This document shows positions 39,591-51,799 of a stretch of 60,000 bases of DNA, in pieces. The stretch comes from Owenia fusiformis (taxonomy: Eukaryota; Annelida; Polychaeta; Sabellida; Oweniidae). The notes under the pieces were generated by a model. That model ran no database searches. It had not been told where the DNA came from and was given only the letters and a program-made list of their open reading frames with translations. Both the position numbers and the translations under genes were made by a program. Position 1 is the stretch's first letter; every line of letters starts with the position of its first letter. Location of the stretch: NCBI GenBank assembly GCA_903813345.2, contig CAIIXF020000009.1, positions 35,769,759-35,829,758 on the forward strand, written 5' to 3'.

Positions 39591-42500
39591 ACAAATACTG
39601 AAACACTTTTGAACAATCCCAAGTATAATCCCTAGCTACATGTTATATATTACATGTATATACAAGATATTGTTATAATATATAAGTACATGTAACAAAA
39701 TCAGATGAAACATGGGGATCTAAAGCTCAACATTTCTCCAGTTGACTAATTCCCATATTATATAGACCTGAATGAGGCTAAGGGCCTACCACATTAGGTT
39801 GCAGATGAAGCTCTTTTTTTCAAACTTGAAATCATTCAACTTTAATCAGAAGTTAGAGCAAGTTTTGAATAAATAATATGAAGAATAGATTATCTTGCAT
39901 GCAGAGTATAGTTGATAACTACCCTCTGCCTAGTATAGACCACATTATAGTTTAGCAGCCTGCCCCTAAGACCGTTGCCTGTGACACCCCAGTTCAAGAA
40001 ACCTACCGCATTGACCTTTTCTAAACCGATCAGCAAGCTGGAAGGAACACGTGCTAGATGCATGCTCATTAACTATGCGATGATGTCGGAGGAAATTACT
40101 TAAAATAGAAAGTCGTCCTTAATTTGATGACAAACTCTGATAGGCTCAGTGAGTTCTGAGAGTTATTTTAAACTGAAAGAGCGGAGGCGAAGCTCTCTTT
40201 TAAGAAGCCAAAGTCAAATAAATGCAATAAGGGTAAAAATAGATCTGCATTTGGCATATAAATATTTCAATGTCATCGATTACAAAATTAACTTTTATTA
40301 AGTTTTATTTTCAGAAGTTATGATTTAATTATGCATAATTCAAGACTCTTAAATTACTGCTCGAAGCTGTCACTGTGGCTTATGGATGAAACTGATGTAA
40401 TTACATCATTAGATAGACAACACACAAGTTCTCTGAAATAAAACATCGCATATCATATTTTCGAAAGATTCACATCATAACATGAACTTCCCTTGTATTT
40501 TTCCTGTCTGTGCTGATTTACACGTCTGGTTTATTTAGTTATTGGACAATTTCTTTGAAACAGACAGAAAAACAGAAAAACAATACGGACAGTAGGGAAC
40601 ATTGGCTATCAACTGTGTGGAGAATAATAGTGAACCATTTGGAGCAGTTGGGAGCATTCATGGGACCAGGATTGTTAACAATAGTACAATGGAACTAATC
40701 TACAAAATCGAAAACAGATAAGAAACACTTGCGTAAAAGCTAAGACAATTCAAAGATGGACTTCCCATCGTATATCAATCTAAACGAGAGACGTAATAGC
40801 TAACAGATTTGATTCATTGCCGATTGATGCCTCGATGACACTCTAATATATAATCCTAAGCTAACCGAGACAAGCTACACTGTTGATAATGTCATAGGTG
40901 TATAATTCTAAACTGTGAAAATTACATAAATTGTATTACACGTTGACGTCACTCTTTAGACAATTCTTAACATTCTTGGTTCTAATAAACATGTTCCCAG
41001 CGAGTGTGTAACAGGTTTGATATGAAAGTACAGGAAGAAGTGGGCAGAATCTATGAATGTGCAACCATTCTAGTTATTGGAAAGCTTTTATTGTTTGAAC
41101 AAAATGTCTTCATTTACAACCCCTGCATCTTGAATAATTTTTCATATTTTCATATTTAATTCATTTCAATATATCATAACTTAAAGGGAAACAAACTTAT
41201 CTTATATCACTTAAGGAGACTTACTTCTGATTTATTTAACATTGCCCAAATGTGAAGTTTATTTCTAACTGACAATTCTCCGGAATAATTATATTGATCC
41301 CTTTCTTGAAAATAAACATTCAAAAATCATTTAATTGTTATAATATAGAAAAGTCAACAAATCAATTCATCACATTCATGTGTAAATATAACAAAGCCAG
41401 GACATGAAGTAGATGTCCTTCCAAATGTGCATTTGAGCCAAAGCTATAACACTTCATCTGATGTTAAAGATCTCTTATATATAAACCCCAAACCTAAAAT
41501 GATAATTTGATAGAAAGACAGATAACGAATGGTATGGCCTAATACATCTGACTAAAGAGAGATCCATCAAATTAATTTAAAGGCACAACTTCTCCTCAAT
41601 GTCGTATTAAATCATCAACTCTCCAACAGTGGTATGTTGTGCTGCAATCAGCTCTTAACTTATTTAGCAATGTAGATCGTAAAATGGTCGAAAGAAATTA
41701 AAAGAGACATTAAAACGGAAAGTCTCGAAACATAAGTTTTGTGCCAATATCCCAGATGCGAATAGAAATAATCTTGATTTACACAATTAAAAATTCACAA
41801 TTCAGTCAAACTGATGTCATATTTGGAATCTAAATGTAAAATTACATTTAGAAATGTGGTTTTGAAAAGAGTTTATCAACTTTGAAAATTTAATTTTCTT
41901 TGAAAATGTGACTTCTAGGTCGGGGAGATTCCCCATAGAGCCCATGTTGTAAAACCACAAAAAGTGAAATATCTTTTCTTGTGTTGGGCAGATAAAATTT
42001 TCTTTTACTGGACATATTTTAATTTGTATAACTATCAGATACATAAAGGTAATATGAAAAGTGAACCATTAAAACTGATGCATATTCAAGTTTAAGGGAA
42101 TTTTGTGATACCCTGCCATGTTAATTCCCCCGAATCAGCCACCTGGTGGCGAAACTGGTAACTACCTACTCGCATCTGAGTAATTAGAACTTACATTTAC
42201 ATTGTTTCATCTCATATAACAAAATTACATGTACATTAATCCAGTATTTGATAAAAAATCATCAATTCTGCCGTTTATTCACAAAATCATTAATTCTATC
42301 AAGATTGTAAGTAATATTCCTGATTTAATATTTTAAGCATCATTATGCAAAATGGGTAGACGGGCTCATGGTGTGCAAAGGAAGGCAGAAATACATGACG
42401 CAAATTCAGCCAATTTTCACCAAAGGCAGACCAATAAAGTCGACAGGTATTCTCAAGAGACCTTCCAATAAGCTAAAAATGATTTGAATTCTCGAATTTA

Positions 42501-45500
42501 GAGGTCCTTATTGAATTATATCTAGGAGTCCATGAATGTTTTACGGCTATACCTTAATGGGAAAGTAAAACAATTCAGCATTTGACGACGTATGTTGTCT
42601 CTTGTTCGCAGCATGATCAAATATGATAAAATGAATACAAGACAGTGGTAATATTAAACTGGATCAATAACAGAACTTATTTGCATTCACTGATCTTGTG
42701 TTAACATTACAGTTACTGACTATACTGCAAGATTGATTTTAAACTCAATAAATATTACTAACATTCATACCACAGTTTCCCAATGCTACTGATAGGTCAT
42801 TGTACCTTAATAGATAACAATGCTATGAAGTAAATATTTCATGCCCGCATTCTTTGCTATTGATGCCATGTTGATGATATTAGTCCTGCATTGAGCCAAT
42901 ATGTTGCCTGCTTCCTCATTTTCTTTTAAAGCACTGGGGTAAATAGACAAGGGGATACAAAGGGGCTATAAGCGAGCGTTAACCAATCAGCATGTAGTCT
43001 TGCATCAAGCCCCTGAGTTGCCTCCAGCTTCTCGTTCTCACATATAATGTTAGTAAATGGATTATAATAGGTGACCAAGGGACCATATAATTATTCACTT
43101 GGTTCACATTAGCCCATATCACCATTAGAGGAAAAGCCAGAGTACAGCCTCCCTTCCTCTCTCTCTTTGTACTCCCTACCCATTAGCCATAGCCACTCCT
43201 GCTTCAGCATAAGTCATAGAAAAGAAATCCAGAAATATGGTTACCATATTTTTCATCCATGTCCCCATTAAACTGGATGCTGCTATTTCAATAACGCCGT
43301 CCAAGTATTGCAAAAACGTAATGAAAAATCCATGGACCCGGAAATAAAAAGTGATTGCGTTTTGTGGACGCAGTGCAAGCCATACTCATACAATCAACTT
43401 TGGATGAATGATTTGATAAAGATCTTACCTTCAGTCTCTTTATTTCGTCAGAATCCAATAAATAATTGAAGAAAATTCTATTTCTAAAAGAAATGAAATT
43501 TTCTTTCGAAATTTCCTTCCCGGAAGTTGATTTCTGATCGAAATAGTACGAGGCATGTGATAGGACAAAAATTTATACAATACTCGATTTCCGAGCAGTA
43601 ATCAGTATGAGTCCTACGATTGGCCGGTAGCTTAAGACCTGATTCAAACCATTTTCAATTGGTCAAGTGTGATCACGTGATCATTATTTGAGACTGCATA
43701 TGCGCAAGAAACTGAACTAAAAAGTTGAACCTCGCGCAGATTGCCCCTAAACTAAACATGCTAAAGCAAAATCAATAGCAAATTGTTTCGAAATTCGCAA
43801 GGAAAAGGTGTTTTAAATGGGAGAATATAAGTTATGATGGTATCTGTATCATTCAATGACATACTAGACTTGCAAGAACGCTGATTCAGACCGATAAATA
43901 GCAAAAGCAGTGGTACAAAATTTCATCAATTTATTTCATCCAGTGTAAAAACGTGACTTTTGAATTCCCGGGAACATTTTTTCAAGGGACGCAGTTTTTT
44001 GAAGGGAGACGCATTTTTTGAAAATCATTACGTCCAAGGGACGCAATTTTGGACAAGCCTACTGAAAACACTGTGGATGGTACTTGAGAATTAATCTATA
44101 TATAGTGACATATTATAGTGAGTAAACGCAGAAGAATTCCATAAGGAAAAATATAAGTAAAATTGAATTCCAATATATTGCATATGATAATACAATGCTT
44201 AAAATGGTACAAACACTATTAAAACTATGAGTTATGTTATCAATTCCATGTGTCAAAAGGAATAAGGGACTTCCTGGCGAGTTGTTCATTGAGACAAATG
44301 AGGCTGAAAAATCCTATACTTGTGCAAACGCAATCAGCTCACTCGCATGTACCATTACAACGTGACTGCATTCAGTAAAGTTGGAAGGGTCTTCAGAGTT
44401 CATGGATTGACCACTTGGACTAACCGCACTAACCTCTCTGACAAATCATTTTACAGTTTAATGGCCCCCTCCCCCACTCCCAAAGTTAAAGCCGAGAATC
44501 ATTCATAGATCTTGCTGAAATTATTTCAACCAATCAGAGCATCTCAGGGATTCAACTCATACGAAGGGTATGGGATGGGAATGGTCAGAGATAGAGAAAC
44601 ATGTAATTTTCTAGATCTGCTTATCAATTAGAGGTATAATTTTAATGGATTAGATCAATGGGGAAACAGTGAATGCAATCACAATTAGAGATAAAATCAA
44701 TTAGAATCTCCATAGCAGTTGTGCTTAAAACCACAAGGACTTCATTTTATTCTATACAATTACCGCCATTATTAATTATCAGTACATTTTTTCTAATAAT
44801 ACATTTTGTCCTTTCTGAATTATTGCCTATATCAATATATTGTGTTGTCTCATGTTATAATGGCAGAGTTAAAAGAATTGTTTGTATATTCTGGTTTCAA
44901 TAATGCTGAGCCCTTAGTTCTTGGATTACCCTTGGTGTGGTATTCACATATTACAGGGGCTGATTGCTTTAATGATGACATGCCTTCATACTCACCGACA
45001 ATAGGGAATTAATGATTAAAGTGTATAACCATGGCAAAGAATACAGATTATCTTGCTTAGTGGTAATATAACTCAAGAAATGCTTATCATTAAAAAGACA
45101 AAGTGTGAAAAATATCACATTTAACTTGCAAAATACCCCAAATACCCAAAAATTAAATTTGCATCCTTGATATTTTGAAAAAGAAGCTTTCATATAGATT
45201 TTTACTATACCCAGTTGCCTACTCAGAATGAGCAGAATTGCCTTACATCAATTTATGTTATTTATATTTCAGTTGTTACACTTTCCCCCACTTAAGGAAA
45301 GTTTGTCTCTGAACTGTCACAGGTGCAGGCAGTTTTTACAATTACATGAAGATAACGGTATCTCAGGCAATGTTATATATGTTATACAGTTTCAGGGCCA
45401 GGTACATTAAACTATTGATTTTGCAATGGATAAGTACAGTCTATCAGTTGCTTAATTATGCATGTCAGAAAAATCAATGGTTCTTACAAATGCAGCCTTC

Positions 45501-45813
45501 TTGTATCTTCTGTAGAACTACAAGCTTTAAAATCATGAAAAAGCAAGAAACTAAAAGATACTGTAGATTCTAGCGTGCAAAGATTTGAATTTTATTAAAA
45601 ACATATTGAAAACTTATTCTCAAAATAAATGTGAGGCTCTTCCAGACCAATGTTTCTTAATTAAAAGGGTTGATGACAATAGTAAACCGACCAATATCCT
45701 ACCATGTATCTTCTAAGTTCTTACAGCTTAATTTTATTGCCACGGTTCACTAATAGGCCCTAAGAACAACCAATCTACCCTTTTCATACATTTATCAAGA
45801 CTTTCACAAATAT

Positions 45814-46112
45814 CATTGGTCAGTATCAAGTGAAGGTAATGGCCGTCACCTCCGATCAAAGATGGTGTACAGGAAGTGTCGATTTCGAAATTTTTAGTTT
45901 TCATCAAATTAATCTACTTTATAGTTGACGTAATGCTTTGATATTTGAACTAAACCCGACTTATATGACATGGAAACTCTGGGGTATGATCATATGTTCA
46001 TATATCATGCAAAGGTGTGATGAAAACTGAAAATATCAAAACAGATACTTCCCATCTGCCATCTTTGATGTGAAGGTGACGGCCGTTACCTTCGCTTGAT
46101 ACTGACCAGTGA
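45814..46112. mobile_element. Foldback MITE, ~300 bp, containing GGTAACGGCCGTTACC-like core
   Basis: The left end cattggtcagtatcaag is followed by gaaggtaatggccgtcacct. The right end is its complement, with aggtgacggccgttacctt followed by cgcttgatactgaccagtg. The inverted repeat continues inward (atcaaagatgg, then ggaagtgtcgatt; atttttagttttcatca against tgatgaaaactgaaaat). Coding content is absent. Confidence 0.82.
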
Positions 46113-46290
46113 ATATAGAGCATTTATGTTTAAAGCATTCACTGACTTTTTAAAGTATAGGTCAAACACGTTGTGTTTTTGTCATTATGTTCCAATGAGG
46201 TTCGGATAGATGTTTCATTTCATTCCGAACATATGACACCAAGAATTAAAGAAGTGTTTGATGTGTTTTCTAAAATAATATAGAGGAAAG

Positions 46291-46554
46291 TATATATGAG
46301 CCAGGCCACAGGAAAAGGGGTCTTATCACAGATTTTTTCAATATTCTGATTTTTTGTTTATCTTAAAAAGTACAAAGAGACCTTTCAAATGAGCCATAGC
46401 TTGTGTCTTAACAATTTTTCCTCGCATATATAAACCAATAAGTCGGATTTAAATTTAGCACATTTTCCTCTTAATCTTGGGCATATTTTTGGCTCTGTAG
46501 CACAATTTCAATTTTTGCGATAAGACCGGTTTTCATATGGCCAGGCTCATATAT
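46291..46554. mobile_element. MITE, ~265 bp
   Basis: The left end is tatatatgagccaggccaca then ggaaaaggggtcttatc. The right end is the complement, gataagaccggttttc then atatggccaggctcatatat. The ends are ~35 bp imperfect inverted repeats and the interior is not inverted. It lies only ~180 bp from the preceding MITE. Confidence 0.78.
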
Positions 46555-46689
46555 CTAATTCAAATTATATATTTACAACTCAATAGATGACCATTAAATT
46601 GACAATGTGTAAACATTTCAGAATTTTTTGATGACTGGTTTAAGAGAAACGTGTGTTCAAAATGTTCACCATATTGATACCACTCCTTT

Positions 46690-46980
46690 GAATGTCCCCT
46701 TTTGAATAGTCATAATCTTATTTGGGTGATATTTCTAGATTTTTCATTAAAAACTTATTAGCGGAGTACACTGATGAACTTCTTTCTCCAAATCGAGACT
46801 TATATTCTATTGAATCAGTCTACTGCACATTACCACTGCTGCGTACAAGTGTGATATTTTTACATCTTGTAGAGTCCTCTTTTGAATATTACTAATTTAA
46901 TTTGGATTATATTTCTATATTCTTCAGAAAAAAGTATTAACCCAGGAGACTTTTCTCCAAACCAAGACTTGTCCTTTGAA
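46690..46980. repeat. Diverged tandem duplication, ~180-bp spacing
   Basis: Segments around 46690-46800 and 46865-46975 share tcctttgaatgtcccctttt-type starts (agtcctcttttgaatatt), then aatttaatttgg..tatatttctagatt, ttcattaaaaa, and tctccaaa.c.agactt. Identity is moderate, so the event is old. Confidence 0.55.
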
Positions 46981-48639
46981 ATTATTTATGACCAGGACTT
47001 TCACAAGCAGTGACTTTGGAGAGGAGCTACTAAACTGAAATATGTATAGTCTATACAAGGCAGAGGATTTTAGTTTATAACTAGACTCTGCACGCATAGT
47101 TTTAGATTTTATGTTTTATCTATTCTCATTCTTTTTTCTCATAATCTCAGTCTAGTAGAGACCTCCATTTTAGAATAAGTGACATTATTGCTTATGGGAT
47201 CCGTACTGCAAATGTCACATTATACTCTATTTCAATTTCAAAGTCATAAAAAAAACAAAGCACCATACAAAAGATGGATGATATTACCTGATGATTCGCA
47301 GTATTTGAAGATGAGAAGGGCATCAGGATAAAGCATTCAAATCAGAAACTAGGCAACTGCTCAGTTACGATTGTACATCCTTACTAGTGCACATCAAACT
47401 CAAATTAATAGACACCTAGTCAGGAACAAAGTTAGCTCAATAAGGTCTGTGAGATTAATGGATTTGAAATATATATATATATAATATTGATACAAATATA
47501 TAGACAGTGTAGGCTGCTCATAAGGGAGACACATCAATTGCGGATGTTGGGGAGGAGGACCAGGGGACTGCTCCCCCACCTCCTTTGGTGGGTCCCCGAA
47601 AAATTGCAGCCCAAAGATAATTAAGGGCCAAAAATCTGCTTCTCTCCATATAAATTTAGCAATTTAGGTAACAAAATGGCTTTAAACTGGGCATTATTTG
47701 AATTTTTTGGCTTATTTTTATGAAATTGGTCCAAAATTTTAAGATTTGGGACCCTAACTTTTAAAATTGGGGCCTTTAATATTTTCCAAGCCACACATGA
47801 CTGACAATTTCATGGACAACATTGCCTTCATAAAAGTTTTGATATTTGTCTATCATATATGCCTACATATCACCCTCAGATTGAAAACGACTTTACAATT
47901 GCTGATTAAATCTTCAAGTTCCTCAAGAATTATCTCTTATCCAAGAGTACAAATGAAATCTAGCTCTCACGAAGAGTGATGGGTGATACAATTTCAAAGA
48001 GCCTGAAAAAGATAATTATGCATCTGAAAATATCGTAAATTGTGCAGCTAATGGAAGAAGACTTGATTATAAACATATTGCTTCTGATGATACTGTGTTA
48101 ATAGCAGGCCACTGTTTAGCATTCATTTTCACATAGTCCACTATTGATTTTCTTTAAGAGCTAAACATCTATGCTACATCTCCCAGTTGCAGCCCCCAGC
48201 AGCTGCTCGTGGTGCTTCTAAGGAGTCTGCTTATTAATAAAATGTGAAGAGGTCTTGATTAAAAGTATGAGGTTTTTTTGTAATTATGATCAGGTTACAG
48301 AGATAATATTGCTGTGTCCATGATTAAAAAGAACACATTAGAGATAACAAATTATAAATATGCTATTTTTCATATCTCCTGTGCCCTTTCTAAGAGTTTC
48401 ACTCTGTGTGTCTCATGTCTATAAGAGAGCTGAATCCTTTTGAGGCCTTATTTGAATATACTCAGAATTGCGTCATTCCACTTTTTCTGTCTTCAGAAGT
48501 ATCTGACATTCAATTAATATTCAAATTCCCAAAAAGACTGGCTGTGACAATCATTATGATCTTACAACATCAAAACTGTATATTCTTTTTCTACCTCAAA
48601 AAATAGCACCAACTTTCACCCTCAGGGTTCCCATACTGT

Positions 48640-48905
48640 ACCCTTTCTGGAGCTGTATCTTCAAATATATCCATAACTTCATTTATTTTGTAAAGTTTGT
48701 TGTGCAACTTTTGAAATACAGCTTCAACTTCATTATACAGCTGAAACTTCAGGCAAACAGCTGTGTCTTTTGTTATACAGCTTAATAGTACCCTTTGTTA
48801 TATAGCTGTACCTTTTGTTGCCTTATACACTTTCTTGTATAGCTGTACCTTTTGTTATTTGGCTATACCCTTAGTTATGTAGCTGAACCTTTTACTATTA
48901 AAGCT
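48640..48905. repeat. Degenerate ~21-bp repeat (agctgtaccttttgttatat)
   Basis: About ten diverged, irregularly spaced units containing agctg, then taccttttgtta. It is an old minisatellite. Confidence 0.75.
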
Positions 48906-48967
48906 CAGGATGCTCATATGTGTTTGATTCAACAGAATTATAAAAATATAATTATTAGCTTACGAAT

Positions 48968-49840
48968 CACAGGCTGGTATAGAAATATTTGTCCGCTGTG
49001 ACGGAGCATGCTATTTTTCATAAAAACACTAAGAATACTTCACGATTTATTTTTTAACTCATATGTTTTGTTATACCATACAAAATTACTTACTCCATGC
49101 AATGGATATATCATTTGCGGGTAACTTTCACTTCTGTTTGAAGTCCAATTACGCTCTGGGAAGAAAAGCTATTGAAAATGGCGCCGGAGTATCATACTTC
49201 AAAATGTACCATTTCTTGTTTAACTTTCTAATGGCACAATATAGTGACACGATAATATTTACAGATGGTTTCAGCATAACTATGAAGGTATAAATGAGAT
49301 GTTGATGTATTTGGTCTTTTTAATTCTTTTATAAAGGATGATTGATTATTTTATTCCCACAGGCTGGTATCGAAAGATTTGTCCGCTGTGACGGAGCAGT
49401 TGCAAATGTGAACTGTGAAAATGCTCTGTCACAGCGGACAAAAAATATTAATATTATTTTTCATAAAAAAATTAAAAAGACCCAATGCATTAATATCTCA
49501 TTAATACATTCAGAGTTATGCTGAAAACATATGTTGATATTATTGTGTCACTATATCATGCCATTAAAAAGTTAAGAAATGGTACATTTTAGAGTTTGAT
49601 ACTCTGGCACCGTTTTCAATAGATTTTACTCCAAGCGTTATTAGACTTCAAACAGAAGTGAAGATTACATGCAAATGATATATACATTGCATGGAGTAAG
49701 TAATTATCTTTGATAAAACGAAACATATGAGTTAAAAAATAAATCGTGAAGCATTCTTAGTGTTTTTATGAAAAATAGCATGCTCCGTCACAGCGGACAA
49801 ATCTTTCGATACCAGCCTGTGGGAATAAAATAATCAATCA
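48968..49840. mobile_element. Two head-to-head copies of a foldback element
   Basis: Arms at 48968-49340 and 49450-49840 are inverted copies of the same ~370-bp sequence (for example tttgtccgctgtgacggagc against its complement near 49780). The right-hand unit (49339-49840) has about 59 bp of perfect terminal inverted repeat beginning tgattgattattttattccc. The left copy is more diverged. Between them lies a small inner inverted repeat (gtccgctgtgacggagc ... gctctgtcacagcggac). A plus-strand ORF at 49063-49293 lies wholly in one arm and has no family match that I recognise. Confidence 0.85.
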
Positions 49841-50159
49841 GAGCTTTGTAGCCCTCCCCCTTTATATCTTGTATTTTTTATACCGAGTAAACTTTTTTAC
49901 TATCACATGTGAATAATATGCATAGTATCTATCATACACATCATATGGTGTATATTAATGCCAGTACTGTATCTTTTTCAACCTTGCGTAAAAAAACAAC
50001 AGAAACCTGGATTCAAGGTATGCGTTGATGTATATGCACACCTGGGCCTTCTAAAATAATATTGAAATGAAGATACGCATTTGTAAGAAAACGAAGAATT
50101 TGTTTAATCTTTAAGCAATTTGTAGAAAAGAACTGTATAACCAAATACCAGTTTAATAG

Positions 50160-50247
50160 TATAATTGTTTTACTGTATAACTGTGTATAGCTGTATAACT
50201 GTGTATAGCTGTATAACCTTATAACTGTATAACCTTGTAACTGTACT
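50160..50247. repeat. Short tandem repeat ctgtataactgtgtatag
   Basis: The 18-bp unit occurs about twice exactly, followed by shorter tataacc/ttgtaactgta derivatives. Confidence 0.8.
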
Positions 50248-51620
50248 CTGAGCTGTCAGAAGCTGTTGAAGAAATGCAACAATCCAAATAGACCTATATA
50301 TGACATGAACTAATATAACAAGTATTAATAATTTATATTCATTAGAATCGAGCTTTTATTTCCTGTGTAATAATAAAGAATCAGAAACTGTCCAGTTACT
50401 GGACTAGAATTTATAAATGACATAGATTTCCAATAGTTGATGCTGGAATCAGGCCAGCAATCTGTACAGAAGTGAAGGATCATTATCCAGAATGTACTTC
50501 ACATCAGTGGTTCGTTTATCTCATACTGGGGCAGGCTGTTCCAAAAATCAGCCTACTAATACCCACATTTAGTGATCAAATTAATAAAGAAGATGTTTCA
50601 AATATGTATATGCATTCATGAATTTCTACTACCTCTAATTTTGAAGAGTTCAAAACCCCAAATATTAAATGATATCACTTGTCTTATTGTTACTGATTTT
50701 GATATTAATTTCATCAGATTTACTGCATATTAGTGCTGCAATTGGGATCAAATTTTAATACCAGTATCGCATACACCCGATTCCGCGCATACACCCGATT
50801 TCGTACCGATCGGTAGTGTCGCGATAATAAAAAAATGATTCGTTATCTGTTCGTTATGTTGAAATCCCAATGAAAACCTTATTCTTTACCTTTTATTCTA
50901 ACTCTTTTGACCTTCTTTATGTGCATCAAGTTCCGCCTATCATACTAAAAGAGAGTCTGAATGACAGAAGTTTAAGCTGTTCGAAAACTAATCAAGCGTT
51001 TCTAACATTTTGGCTCTCCATTTTGAAGAGTATTTGAAGAGCAATGAACTGAACACTTTCAGGTAGAAAATTTACCAAAATTTCTTGCCAATCGATGTTA
51101 TTTTACAAAAGAACGATGCATAATCAAAGCACAGCTATAGCCTTCATTGAGGGAGAGGTAATGTATTAGCATCTTGTCAACATGCTATTGTCTTCACACG
51201 CCATCCAGCACCTGATTGCATTACCAACACTGAAGACTTTCGTGCCACTTCCGGTAATACCCTGATACAATACTGTATATCGTTAACTAAACCATGATGA
51301 TTCAAAATCTTACAGCTGTGTCTACTTTTTCACATCCATGGGCAAATGGGTGTTCACTTGCAAAGAAGTCACACACAGATTTTACTATAGTTACTACCTA
51401 ACCTAATCTCGTTTATGATAATCCACTATACACTCCATTAATATACTTGGGTGATGATTGCAATCAATGCTAATCAAGGCTATTAATATTGATCATGTCA
51501 ATCTTATGTTGAGGTGCGTCCTTCAACTGTTCTACAATATATACATACTACTATGACTACTTTCCAAGGAGTAATACATACATTAAATCCTTTCATATAT
51601 TACCATTTCCTCCCTTAACT

Positions 51621-51799
51621 TAAGCCTCGGTCATATTTACTCATCGCCGGACATATGGAGGGTGTACGGTGGGAGCAGTAGATTCACAAAATCGATATAG
51701 AAATTCTATATCTCAAGATTTTAAGCTGCATATTTCTCTCCATTTTGGGAAGCTACGGCTGCCGTATGGTTGTCATAGATCAAATGTGACTGAGGCTTC
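51621..51799. mobile_element. MITE, ~180 bp, same family as the 37150 outer shell
   Basis: The left end is taagcctcggtcatatttac and the right end is its complement region, caaatgtgactgaggctt. Internal gaagctacggctgccgtatg matches gaagctacggccaccatac of the 37150-38189 element. The left arm near gtgtacggtggg is more decayed. Confidence 0.75.

Noticed and set aside
49063-49293. 76-codon ORF in the foldback element
   Set aside because: The equivalent sequence in the opposite arm does not keep the frame, so it is not a conserved coding sequence.
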